A stretch of 64,000 bases of DNA. Source: Domibacillus epiphyticus. Its GTDB lineage: Bacteria > Bacillota > Bacilli > Bacillales > Domibacillaceae. Shown here one piece after another: positions 47,682 to 56,063 of the stretch. Below the pieces are notes generated by a model. The model made no database searches. It saw only the letters and a list, made by a program, of their open reading frames with translations, and was not told the DNA's origin. Every line of letters starts with the position of its first letter. Positions within the stretch are counted from its first letter, which is position 1. A program made the translations under genes and the position numbers. The DNA lies in the NCBI RefSeq assembly GCF_001975785.1, contig NZ_MSFI01000025.1, positions 26,587 through 90,586 of the forward strand, given 5' to 3'.

Positions 47682-48002
47682 TTAAGAATACTGTTTTTTA
47701 ATTGCATTTACCTGTTCTGTTAACTGTTCAAACCATTCTTCGTCTTTTGTCAGTAACGCAAGATCAATCAGTTGTGCTAGTGGTGCTTCTTCCCCAACTG
47801 CTGAGTCCGGTACTTTTTGAAATGATTTCGACAAGACGCGAATCATCCGACCAACCAGTTTTTTATTCACTGAATCGACAACATACACTTTCATTATATC
47901 TTCTGGATCTTCTAATTTTACGGCATAACCGTAGATTCTCTGCTTATCCCACGTTTCGCCTTGTACCCAGTCCCCCACTTGAAAAGACAATCTTCTTTCC
48001 AT
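47682..48002 (-). CDS. IDEAL domain-containing protein (paralogue 2)
   Basis: 106 aa from ATG 48002. N-terminal LSFQVGDWVQGETWDKQRIYGY resembles a small beta-barrel; the middle has VGRMIRVLSKSF; the C-terminus AQLIDLALLTKDEEWFEQLTEQ is the IDEAL helix. Very similar in order and motifs to the copy at 61248-61580. Precedes the OYE gene by 20 bp. Confidence 0.75.
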   Translation of the reverse strand: MERRLSFQVGDWVQGETWDKQRIYGYAVKLEDPEDIMKVYVVDSVNKKLVGRMIRVLSKSFQKVPDSAVGEEAPLAQLIDLALLTKDEEWFEQLTEQVNAIKKQYS

Positions 48003-48365
48003 TTCTCTCACTTCCCTGTTTACATCATTTATCTGTATGTTTTTATTCTGTCCAAAACGGACGATACCGTAAACTGCTGACTGCATCAATTTAAATCATA
48101 TTCATCACTACGTACTTCTCGATGAAACAGGGATTATGTGATGTGGAAACCTTGCACAACCGTTCATCGACACGCTTGGTCCAATCGCCTCACAACTCAA
48201 CAAATGCTCCGGCAATCTACACCAAGCTACAAACTATGATTAAAAAATCCGATATTCACCGACATTTTTCCCCATTTTTGAAAAGCATATTGTAAGTTTA
48301 TTTTGTACAGTTTAAAAAGTCAACGCAGGTGCTTTAATATGACTTTAAAACTAAAAAAAATAAAA
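48003..48365. other. Gap without recognisable gene
   Basis: A/T-rich, with stops in all frames; no RNA, repeat or gene seen apart from the MFS terminator at its left... right boundary (48368-48392). Confidence 0.4.
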
Positions 48366-48367
48366 AA

Positions 48368-48392
48368 TGCTGGCTTCATTATGAAGACAGCA
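48368..48392 (-). terminator. Terminator of the MFS gene
   Basis: GCTGgCTTCAT / ATGAAGaCAGC hairpin with TTTTTTATTTTTTTT after it on the minus strand; overlaps the end of the coding region. Confidence 0.7.
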
Positions 48393-49572
48393 CGTTTTGC
48401 TTTATGGCCCGTTTCTGCCACACAATGGTGAGCACCAGTGTCGCTGCTAGAAGAAAGACACCTAATATAAACGGATAAATAATATTTATGTCGTATAATA
48501 GACCGGCACAAGTTGGACCGAGAACATTCCCGATACTCATATATGCATTATTCATCCCCATCGCAAAGCCTTGTTCATCTCCCGCCATTTTGGAAATGAG
48601 TGTATTTAATACCGGACGCAAAATAGATGTCGCGAGGAAAATAAGCAGCGAAATACCGAAAAAAAGCATGTAATTCTTTGCAAAAACTGACAATAAAAAA
48701 CCGAAAGCGGCTACTGCTAAAAAGACATTTAATACAGTGCCTTCACCAAATCGAGTTACCAGGCGATCCACGATAAAAAGCTGTACAATGACACTCACAA
48801 TTCCTGTTGAAGTAATCATAAGAGCGATCTCTTGCGGAGTTGCGCCGAATTCATCATCTACAAACAGGCCAAGCACTGATTCATACGCCATCAATCCAAA
48901 ACTCATGACAAGTGTAATGACGAGCGGGATGAAATAAGGCATCGTAACGGAGCGAACTAATTTTTTCCCCATTGAGTCGTTTACCGGCGGCGTATCAAAA
49001 ACAGGCTGCGGCTGACGATCCGGTTCTTTTAGAAAGACAATCGAAAACAATACCGCAAGAAGCGCTACTATAGCCGAAATTAAAAATGGCATTTTTAAGC
49101 CAAGGTCAGCTAAAAATCCGCCTATTCCCGGTCCGACGACAATCCCAAATGACATTGCAGCAGAGATTAAACTGTTCCCTTTTGCACGCTGATCGAACGT
49201 CGTAATGTCGGCTACATATGCGAATATCGCAGGAATTAATAGGGCTGCGCCAATGCCGCCAATCACCCGTGATGCATACAGCCACCAGATTGAATCAAAT
49301 GCGTAAAACACAAACATGGACAGCGCCAATCCGAATAAACCGAAAATAATCATTTTCCTTCGTCCGTAATCATCTGCCCATTTCCCTGCAACGGGAGAAA
49401 ACACAAGCTGTGCTCCCGCAAAAATTGCGATCATAAGTCCGGCGGCCATTCCACCTTCATTAATTGAATCTAAATACGCCGGCAGGATCGGAATAATAAT
49501 CCCAAAACTTCCAATCGCTATAAACATGTTGATCATCAAAACGATCATTTTTTTTCGCTGATCACCGGTCAT
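48379..49572 (-). CDS. MFS multidrug efflux transporter (NorA/Bmr-like)
   Basis: 397 aa with 12 predicted helices. The DHA1 motifs are present: AGKWADDYGRRKMIIFG between helices 2 and 3 (motif A) and MSFGIVVGPGIGGFLADLG in helix 5 (motif C, antiporter signature). Proton-driven export of drugs or metabolites; substrate not predictable. Confidence 0.9.
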   Translation of the reverse strand: MTGDQRKKMIVLMINMFIAIGSFGIIIPILPAYLDSINEGGMAAGLMIAIFAGAQLVFSPVAGKWADDYGRRKMIIFGLFGLALSMFVFYAFDSIWWLYASRVIGGIGAALLIPAIFAYVADITTFDQRAKGNSLISAAMSFGIVVGPGIGGFLADLGLKMPFLISAIVALLAVLFSIVFLKEPDRQPQPVFDTPPVNDSMGKKLVRSVTMPYFIPLVITLVMSFGLMAYESVLGLFVDDEFGATPQEIALMITSTGIVSVIVQLFIVDRLVTRFGEGTVLNVFLAVAAFGFLLSVFAKNYMLFFGISLLIFLATSILRPVLNTLISKMAGDEQGFAMGMNNAYMSIGNVLGPTCAGLLYDINIIYPFILGVFLLAATLVLTIVWQKRAIKQNVLSS

Positions 49573-49815
49573 TTATATAACCTCACTTTCTTTGTTCTCT
49601 CTTTTTGACACATCCGCTTATTTTAGCAAAATGTTTAACATTCTGAAATAAAAATGACTCGGAATTTAATTTTTCTTTTATAGGCGAATTATCGGCCGCT
49701 TTTACAATATCTTCAACATCAAACTTGTTTCAGTTAAATATGGAATGCTGCCTCTATCCGGTGAATATAATAAAAGGGTTCACAAAATTTTGAAAGATGG
49801 AGGATTGAAAAAAAA

Positions 49816-50292
49816 ATGACAGCAGACACTGTGCGCTGGTCTAAACTGTTAATGGCGGCACTCATGATTCTCGTTTTAATCTCCTCATTTTTTGTCCAAG
49901 AGGCTAAAGCAAGTCCTTCCTACAGTCAGGAAGTAACGGCTACCGCAAAACAATATTTAGGGGTAAAATATAAAGCAGGCGGCACAACACCAAAAGGATT
50001 CGATGCTTCCGGCTTTACTCAGCATGTTTTCGATTACTCTTTAGTGGACATCAAACTGCCCCGTACTTCCAAGCAGCAGTTTTCAAAAGGAAAAGCTGTA
50101 TCAAAAAAAGACATTAAAGAAGGCGATCTTCTCTTTTTCAAAACGAATGGCAAAGACGTCTCGTTTGTCGGTATTTCTCTCGGCAAGGATCAGTTTATTG
50201 CCGTTACGGTGAAAAAAGGGGTATCAATAAATTCATTAAATGAGAAATACTGGAAAGATACGTATGCTGGCGCAAAACGTGTTATAAAGTAA
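49816..50292 (+). CDS. Secreted NlpC/P60 domain protein lacking catalytic residues
   Basis: 158 aa with signal peptide (VRWSKLLMAALMILVLISSFFVQEAKA, cleavage near 32). The NlpC/P60 fold is clear: AKQYLGVKYKAGGTTPKGFDASGFTQHVF, LPRTSKQQF, IKEGDLLFF. The catalytic Cys (DCSG) is Ala in DASG, codon GCT, and the catalytic His (xHVGIYLG) is Phe in SFVGISLG. A peptidoglycan-binding or regulatory pseudoenzyme is likely. GGAGG site upstream. Confidence 0.85.
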   Translation: MTADTVRWSKLLMAALMILVLISSFFVQEAKASPSYSQEVTATAKQYLGVKYKAGGTTPKGFDASGFTQHVFDYSLVDIKLPRTSKQQFSKGKAVSKKDIKEGDLLFFKTNGKDVSFVGISLGKDQFIAVTVKKGVSINSLNEKYWKDTYAGAKRVIK

Positions 50293-50301
50293 CATAAAAA
50301 A

Positions 50302-50350
50302 GCTATCCGCCGTACGGGGGGACTGACCCCTATATGCGGATAGCTTTTTT
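50302..50350. terminator. Bidirectional terminator
   Basis: GCTATCCGC / GCGGATAGC stem with an inner GGGG-gactga-CCCC hairpin, A-run left and TTTTTT right; shared by convergent genes. Confidence 0.8.
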
Positions 50351-50360
50351 GGCAATAACA

Positions 50361-51236
50361 TTATGATGTAATATAATCTCCACCATTAATATGAATCGTT
50401 TGGCCCGTGACGTAGGTTGAGTCGTTTGAAGCAAGATACACATACGCCGGTGCATTTTCAGAAGGCTGTCCACGTCTTCCCATTGGGGTATCCGTACCGT
50501 GCTGTGCTACCTTTTGCTTGTCAAACGTTGCTGGAATTAAAGGCGTCCAAATCGGGCCTGGCGCTACTGCATTCACCCGAATCCCTTTGCTGGCCAGGTT
50601 TGCGGCAAGGGAGCGAGTAAAGGAAGTAATCGCACCTTTCGTTGCCGAATAATCAATTAATTCCGGAGACCCTCGATACACGGTAACAGATGATGTATTG
50701 ACAATGGCAGCTCCTTTTGACATGTGCGGAAGTGCCGCCTGCGTTAAGTAGAACATTGAAAAAATATTCGTCTCAAACGTTTCGCGCAGCTGTTCCGGTG
50801 TGATTGTCAAAAAGTCTTCTGTTGGAAACTGCTTCCCAGCATTGTTAACCAGAATATTCAATCCGCCAAATTGACTGACCACTTTCTCGATAAGGTGTTT
50901 ACAATTTTCGACATCACTTATATCCGTCGCCACTTTCAAACTCTTTACACCATACTTTTCTATCAATTGAACCGTTTTTTCTGCATCACCGTCTTCGTTC
51001 AAATAGGCAATGGCAACATTTGCCCCTTCTTTTGCGTAAGCAATCGCCACTGCCCGGCCAATTCCGCTGTCTCCACCGGTAATAAGTGCTGTTTTTCCTT
51101 TTAATTTACCGGATCCTTTATAATTTTCGTCGTCATAAATTGGTTCAGGATGCATCTCTGCTTCAATGCCTGGCTGCTGGCTTTGCGTCTGTCCGGGCGT
51201 TTCTTCATGTATTTTCTCAAATTTATCTTTTCCCAT
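50361..51236 (-). CDS. SDR family oxidoreductase (YhdF/YdaD-like)
   Basis: 291 aa. After a hydrophilic 45-residue N-terminus the short-chain dehydrogenase core follows: KTALITGGDSGIGRAVAIAYA, NNAG, active-site Ser in VNTSSVTVY and YSATKGAI (Tyr-x-x-x-Lys), then GIRVNAVAPGPIWTP. This extended SDR type is common in Bacillus general stress regulons. NADP-dependent; substrate unknown. Confidence 0.9.
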   Translation of the reverse strand: MGKDKFEKIHEETPGQTQSQQPGIEAEMHPEPIYDDENYKGSGKLKGKTALITGGDSGIGRAVAIAYAKEGANVAIAYLNEDGDAEKTVQLIEKYGVKSLKVATDISDVENCKHLIEKVVSQFGGLNILVNNAGKQFPTEDFLTITPEQLRETFETNIFSMFYLTQAALPHMSKGAAIVNTSSVTVYRGSPELIDYSATKGAITSFTRSLAANLASKGIRVNAVAPGPIWTPLIPATFDKQKVAQHGTDTPMGRRGQPSENAPAYVYLASNDSTYVTGQTIHINGGDYITS

Positions 51237-51335
51237 TCAACATCCATCTCCATCCATTTTAAATTTTTCTTAAAAGGTATTCCCTGGATGAAAAAACATA
51301 AAACATAGGTAACTTTTAACATGTGTAAGCAAAAA

Positions 51336-51361
51336 AACTCAGCGGAAGCTGAGTTTTTTTT
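51336..51361. terminator. Bidirectional terminator
   Basis: AACTCAGC-ggaa-GCTGAGTT with A-run and T-run either side; ends the FdhA-like gene on the minus strand. Confidence 0.75.
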
Positions 51362-51371
51362 AAAATGCAGT

Positions 51372-52508
51372 TTATGGTTTTAGTACGACTTTAATGCAGT
51401 TCTCCGTTTTTGTATCAAACATTTCATACCCTTTTTTTGCTTGATCTAACGGAATCACATGGGTAACGACATCACCCGGGTCTACTTTCCCCTCAGCAAT
51501 TAAATTATGAAGGAACGGCATATAATGAATAACTGGCGCCTGTCCTGTCCGGATGTTTACATTCCGCTGAAAAAAATCTCCCATTGGAAAGCCGTTATAC
51601 GCTCCACCATATACCCCTGTAACTTGAACATTCCCGCCTTTTCGCACCGCCTGGCTGGCCATTACGAGTCCACTCATGGCACCGCCGTGAAGCTTTAACC
51701 CGGTTGCAAGAAATTCAATAGGGGTCAGCTTCCCACTCATTCCTACACAGTCGATTACGACATCCGCCCCGCCTTTTGTTAGCTCTTTTAAATAATTCCC
51801 GACATTTTCGTGGTCTTCAAAATTTATAATTTCTACATTGTTTGTGCGCTTCGCATGTTGTAATCTGTAATCAACATAATCGACAGCAATAACCCGCTTT
51901 GCACCTTTTAACCATGCAAATTTTTGTGCAAGCAGCCCCACCGGTCCGCATCCAAGGATGATGACGGTATCTCCTTCTTTCATCCCGGAGTTATCGACAC
52001 TCCAATAGGCAGTGGATGCCGCATCTGCAAGTAAAACGAGCTTCTCATCTTCTACTTCAGAGTTTTCAGGGATTTTAAAAGGGGTAAAATTCCCGTAAGG
52101 AACACGCATGTATTCGGCCTGGCCGCCTGGATAACCGCCAGTTGTTCCAGTGTAACCGAAATAGGCACCCATTTCCCCATTATCATTTGCATGATCACAT
52201 TGGCTTTCTAACTCATGCTGACAAAACCAGCACTGTCCACAAGCAATGTTAAAAGGGATGATGACACGGTCTCCTTTTTTTACCTTTGTCACCTCTGGAC
52301 CAACTTCTTCCACAACCCCCATTGGTTCATGACCGATTATATAATCTTCCTGTAAATTAGGGATCATGCCATGGATTAAATGCAGATCCGATCCACAAAT
52401 TGCTGTGGACGTTACCTTCACAATAATATCATCCGGTTTTTTGATTTCGGGCGCTTTTACTTCTTTTACGTCAACATTTTTAACACCCTGATACGTAACA
52501 GCTTTCAT
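51372..52508 (-). CDS. Zinc-dependent alcohol/formaldehyde dehydrogenase (FdhA-like MDR)
   Basis: 378 aa medium-chain dehydrogenase. Catalytic zinc site AICGSDLHLIHG and GHEPMGVVEEVG; structural zinc cysteines in CGQCWFCQHELESQCDH; NAD-binding ILGCGPVGLLAQ. The long form, with the insertion around residue 260, is typical of glutathione-independent formaldehyde dehydrogenase-like enzymes. The substrate is not proven. Confidence 0.9.
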   Translation of the reverse strand: MKAVTYQGVKNVDVKEVKAPEIKKPDDIIVKVTSTAICGSDLHLIHGMIPNLQEDYIIGHEPMGVVEEVGPEVTKVKKGDRVIIPFNIACGQCWFCQHELESQCDHANDNGEMGAYFGYTGTTGGYPGGQAEYMRVPYGNFTPFKIPENSEVEDEKLVLLADAASTAYWSVDNSGMKEGDTVIILGCGPVGLLAQKFAWLKGAKRVIAVDYVDYRLQHAKRTNNVEIINFEDHENVGNYLKELTKGGADVVIDCVGMSGKLTPIEFLATGLKLHGGAMSGLVMASQAVRKGGNVQVTGVYGGAYNGFPMGDFFQRNVNIRTGQAPVIHYMPFLHNLIAEGKVDPGDVVTHVIPLDQAKKGYEMFDTKTENCIKVVLKP

Positions 52509-52537
52509 TTATTCGATCTCCTCCACACAATTCATAA

Positions 52538-52897
52538 TTATTTCGGCGGGGTTGGAAATAACCCTTTTCGATTCGTATTACCCGGGAAGAGCGGCAGTTT
52601 GGCGATATCCACAGCTGTTTGGGCTGATTTCAAGTCGAGCTGTATCTGCTCATCCATGTTATACGGGTGAAACCAGCTTTTGTTCATCATTAATTCTGAT
52701 ACCTCACCATGTAAATCAATCGCTGCTTCTAAATGTTGAAGGAGTACAGTTCGCACCTCGGGGGTTGGAGATTCAGTCAAAGCAGCAGCATAGTTTCTTA
52801 CACCATTTTTTACCGACAATAAAAACTCTAGTGCAATTGCTGTATCGGTCAGTTCCGGCATGCCAACGGAATTAATCGGATCCAAATAATCGTTCAT
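52538..52897 (-). CDS. CotF-type spore coat protein
   Basis: 119 aa. Shares LTDTAIALEFLLSVKNGVRNYA, LTESPTPEVRTVLLQHLEAAI and the C-terminal MMNKSWFHPYNMDEQIQLD with the protein at 53485-53781. The CotF-like helical bundle fits a spore coat component. Located beside a small partner gene on the same strand. Confidence 0.82.
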   Translation of the reverse strand: MNDYLDPINSVGMPELTDTAIALEFLLSVKNGVRNYAAALTESPTPEVRTVLLQHLEAAIDLHGEVSELMMNKSWFHPYNMDEQIQLDLKSAQTAVDIAKLPLFPGNTNRKGLFPTPPK

Positions 52898-52917
52898 CTC
52901 TTATACCCCTCCACTCA

Positions 52918-53124
52918 TTAAAATGTTCTCGCTCCAGCGTAGAGACTTTGGAGTTCATTCAATTGGTGAATCGATAACGTCACGTCTTTCTCCATTAAAG
53001 CCTTTAAATCAACGTCAAAGCATACGCCCTGCATCAATTTTGATTTAAGGAGGCAGTTCGTTTTAAAATTAACCATTTCATGCAGTTCCATCGTTTCATG
53101 AAAGCCCAAACTTTTTTGTTCCAT
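52918..53124 (-). CDS. Small CotF-partner protein
   Basis: 68 aa, helical: HETMELHEMVNFKTNCLLKSK, then DVDLKALMEKDV and SIHQLNELQSLY. Clearly paralogous to the 68-aa protein at 53282-53488 (EALEVHELLTFKNLCLTKS...DSELKALIDNDV). Probably a subunit or helper of the CotF-type protein encoded 20 bp downstream. TGAGGTG-type site upstream. Confidence 0.75.
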   Translation of the reverse strand: MEQKSLGFHETMELHEMVNFKTNCLLKSKLMQGVCFDVDLKALMEKDVTLSIHQLNELQSLYAGARTF

Positions 53125-53281
53125 TCCCTCACCTCCGGATTTATGAACAAAAGTATTTTTTCTTGATACCGATTAATTTATACAAAGCAAACAGTTGAGT
53201 TAATTTTGATGCCAAAATGAATAAGCTTGCTTGAAAAAGGCAACCTAACTGAAGTACATGATCACATGAGAGGTGAAGAAA

Positions 53282-53488
53282 ATGACAAGCAGTTTGGCAC
53301 AGCATGAAGCACTGGAAGTTCATGAATTATTGACGTTCAAAAATCTTTGTTTAACGAAATCCTCCACAATGAGCGCATTAGTTCAAGATTCAGAATTAAA
53401 AGCACTTATTGACAACGATGTAAATGCATCAAAAAATCACATCCAGCAATTAGAGAACTTTTTAACAGCCGGGGGGACACCGAAATGA
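53282..53488 (+). CDS. Small CotF-partner protein (paralogue)
   Basis: 68 aa from ATG 53282 (GAGAGG eight bases upstream; an in-frame GTG lies 9 bp earlier). EALEVHELLTFKNLCLTKS then DSELKALIDNDVNASKNHIQQLENFL. Divergently oriented to its paralogue across a 157-bp gap. Its stop overlaps the next ATG (ATGA), so the pair is translationally coupled. Confidence 0.75.
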   Translation: MTSSLAQHEALEVHELLTFKNLCLTKSSTMSALVQDSELKALIDNDVNASKNHIQQLENFLTAGGTPK

Positions 53489-53781
53489 ATGGTTTATTAA
53501 AAAATATAACGGGTATGAAAGGTATGACCGACGAAGCAATTGCAACAGATTTGCTAATTGCGGCCAAATCAGGCGTTAAGTTTACCGCATTTGCTCTCAC
53601 TGAAGCGGCAACACCAGAATTACGAACTGTATTGCGGGAACAGTTAATGGCGGCGATTACAACACACGATAACTTAAGCAAATACATGATGGCAAAAGGG
53701 TTTTATCATCCTTACAACTTTGATGAGCAAATACAGGTTGATGCTACTGCAGCAGCAACCGCAAAAAATCTTACGAATTAA
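53485..53781 (+). CDS. CotF-type spore coat protein (paralogue)
   Basis: 98 aa: MTDEAIATDLLIAAKSGVKFTA, LTEAATPELRTVLREQLMAAI and YMMAKGFYHPYNFDEQIQVD, matching the protein at 52538-52897 segment by segment. Second gene of the divergent duplicate module; terminator at 53803. Confidence 0.82.
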   Translation: MNGLLKNITGMKGMTDEAIATDLLIAAKSGVKFTAFALTEAATPELRTVLREQLMAAITTHDNLSKYMMAKGFYHPYNFDEQIQVDATAAATAKNLTN

Positions 53782-53802
53782 TGGTCTGAATAGATAAAAA
53801 AC

Positions 53803-53834
53803 GGCTGTGGAGAAATTCTCTTCAGCCCTTTTTT
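53803..53834 (+). terminator. Terminator of the coat module
   Basis: GGCTG...AGAA-attc-TCTT-CAGCC hairpin followed by CTTTTTT. Confidence 0.65.
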
Positions 53835-53863
53835 ATAATTCGACCTTTTAAGGAGGAAATAAA

Positions 53864-54724
53864 ATGGAAAAGAGCGCTTCAACCGAACAATTTCTTCCGT
53901 TTACCTCAATTAAAAGCGGAGCCGGCAATGAAATTGCGAATGATGTTTTTTGTTTTACTGTCCAGATCGTCAATGTATGCTTTATTGGGAATCCTGACAA
54001 AAGCAGCGAATGGATATTAATTGATGCAGGAATGCCGGATTCAGCTGAATCCATTCTTTTAGAAGCTGAAAAACGGTTTGGTCCTGATCATCGATTAAAA
54101 GCAATTGTTTTAACTCACGGCCATTTTGATCACGTAGGAGCCGTAATTGATCTAATAGAGAAATATAAAGTTCCCGTTTATGCGCACAAATTAGAATTTC
54201 CTTATTTAACTGGGAAAAAGAATTACCCTAAACCTGATCCTTCTGTTGAAGGTGGTCTGGTCGCGAAAATGTCTCCGCTATTTCCGAATGAATCGATTGA
54301 TATCGGTGAATATTTAACGCCTCTCCCGAATGATAAAAGTGTCCCTCACATGGCAGGATGGAACTGGGTACATACGCCTGGACATACAGAAGGACACATC
54401 TCTTTGTTCAGGGAAGATGATGGAACGTTATTAGCAGGCGATGCATTTGTAACGGTCAGACAAGACTCACTTTATAAGGTCATCACGCAGAAACAGGAAC
54501 TAAGCGGTCCCCCAAGGTATTTTACGACTGATTGGCAAGCGGCTTGGGAATCGGTGAAAAAGTTAGAATCGCTGCATCCATCTGTCGCTGTTACAGGTCA
54601 TGGAATGCCTATGTCAGGAGAATTGTTAAGAATCGGATTAAAACAGCTTTCCAATGAATTTGACAAGGAAGCTATTCCGGATTTTGGACGATACGCCGAC
54701 GGACAAAATGAAAAGGACATGTAA
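53864..54724 (+). CDS. MBL fold metallo-hydrolase
   Basis: 286 aa. Metal ligands LTHGHFDHVGAV (HxHxDH, about residue 86), HTPGHTEGHISL (about 168) and AGDAF (about 192), plus VTGHG near the C-terminus. Glyoxalase II-like family; substrate unknown. AAGGAGG site before ATG. Confidence 0.88.
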   Translation: MEKSASTEQFLPFTSIKSGAGNEIANDVFCFTVQIVNVCFIGNPDKSSEWILIDAGMPDSAESILLEAEKRFGPDHRLKAIVLTHGHFDHVGAVIDLIEKYKVPVYAHKLEFPYLTGKKNYPKPDPSVEGGLVAKMSPLFPNESIDIGEYLTPLPNDKSVPHMAGWNWVHTPGHTEGHISLFREDDGTLLAGDAFVTVRQDSLYKVITQKQELSGPPRYFTTDWQAAWESVKKLESLHPSVAVTGHGMPMSGELLRIGLKQLSNEFDKEAIPDFGRYADGQNEKDM

Positions 54725-54746
54725 TTGTAGATTGGAGCGTGCTTCA

Positions 54747-54899
54747 ATGGAAAAGAGAGAGCACAATGAAAAAGAAAAAGACGTCCAACCGCAGCCCCCT
54801 GTTCAAGAAAAAAACACCAAAAATATGGTTTGTAATGATGAATTGTTTCTAAAGGACTTAAAAGCAATCGTAGATGATACAGAGCGTTTGAATGATTAA
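54747..54899 (+). CDS. Hypothetical small hydrophilic protein, 50 aa
   Basis: From ATG 54747 (GGAGCG seven bases before): N-terminus EKREHNEKEKDVQPQPPVQE, then ELFLKDLKAIVDDTERLND. Charged, no membrane helix; unrecognised. 22 bp after the MBL gene, so cotranscription is likely. Confidence 0.5.
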   Translation: MEKREHNEKEKDVQPQPPVQEKNTKNMVCNDELFLKDLKAIVDDTERLND

Positions 54900-54907
54900 T
54901 CAATGGT

Positions 54908-54943
54908 AAGGCGGCATATATGATCCCTCGTAAATGCCGCCTT
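54908..54943. terminator. Bidirectional terminator
   Basis: AAGGCGGCAT / ATGCCGCCTT stem with a 16-nt loop between convergent genes. Confidence 0.7.
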
Positions 54944-55920
54944 TAATTCACATAAAAACTGGCTTCATCTACTTGTTTCATCCCCGCTTCTTTCAGATCC
55001 TTCATTAAAGAAAAAAGTGCTTCATCTTTTTGCTTTGCCTCAATCATCACATCTAGATTGTCAACACTGCCTTTAACATGATGAAGAAAATCCAGAAACC
55101 TTCTTATGTCAATAAAGTCCGCATGTGCACGGAAATCCTTTTCTGACTTCGGGCTCGACATATGCACCTTGACAGGAAGTTTGGAATATTTCCACGTATT
55201 CACCGCACGGGACCATTCCTCTTCCCACTTCACCCCATCTTCATGATTCGCAAGATGATGATGATAATCGAAAACGAAGGGGACTCCTAGTTTCTCGCAA
55301 AGGTACAGTGTGTCTCTCATTGAGAACGTTTTATCATCATTTTCAAGCATGATCATGTTCTGGAGTGAAACCGGCACATCCCCCCAATTATTCACAAATT
55401 GCTCCAATGCTTTTTCTTTATCCTTATAACCGCCTCCAACGTGGATAACACAACGGTGCTCCGGATCGATACCCATTCCGATAAGAAGCAGCTTATGCAT
55501 ATGCAGTGTCCGAACGGATGACTTGAAAACATCCCCATTGGGTGTATTTAATACAACAAAATGTTCAGGATGAAAATCCAAACGCATATGAGGATGGCTG
55601 TTTAGATAAGAACGGATCGAACGGAAAACATCTTTAAGCGGTTTTATGTAATTCCATTCTGGCAGGTCCGGATGATTTGCTAAAGGAATAAGCTTAGAGC
55701 TTAACCGAAAAAAAGCGATATCATGAGCGGCATTATGTCGAAGCAATCTCAGGCAATTTGTTATATTCGAAACAGCAATCCGCTCTAGTTTTTTTATCGC
55801 CGCGTCCCTGTCTTGAATTTTCATAAATTGAGCATGTGTCATCGTTTGGGAAGGAGAAGCGTTTTTTACATTTACACTCATCGCTGCATACCCAAGACGG
55901 ACAATTGTCATTCGCCGCAC
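54943..55920 (-). CDS. uvsE: UV DNA damage endonuclease
   Basis: 325 aa TIM-barrel endonuclease starting alternative excision repair by nicking 5' of UV photoproducts. Motifs: IVRLGYAAMS at the start, SNITNCLRLLRHNAAHDIAFFRLSS in two blocks, LDFHPEHFVVL, CVIHVGGGYKDKEKAL, MLENDDK and VFDYHHHLAN with metal-binding residues. Common in spore formers. An in-frame ATG four codons in is a possible start. Confidence 0.95.
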   Translation of the reverse strand: MRRMTIVRLGYAAMSVNVKNASPSQTMTHAQFMKIQDRDAAIKKLERIAVSNITNCLRLLRHNAAHDIAFFRLSSKLIPLANHPDLPEWNYIKPLKDVFRSIRSYLNSHPHMRLDFHPEHFVVLNTPNGDVFKSSVRTLHMHKLLLIGMGIDPEHRCVIHVGGGYKDKEKALEQFVNNWGDVPVSLQNMIMLENDDKTFSMRDTLYLCEKLGVPFVFDYHHHLANHEDGVKWEEEWSRAVNTWKYSKLPVKVHMSSPKSEKDFRAHADFIDIRRFLDFLHHVKGSVDNLDVMIEAKQKDEALFSLMKDLKEAGMKQVDEASFYVN

Positions 55921-56063
55921 CTCTTTGTTTCTATTCTTTTATATCCCCTTTATTTTGCCCATTATAAGATAGGTCATACTATGTGACATTTTTCAATTGT
56001 TTATCGGCACTGCTCAATATTTTTCACCTTTTGGAAACATACTACGTTTTGAGGTGAAAATAT

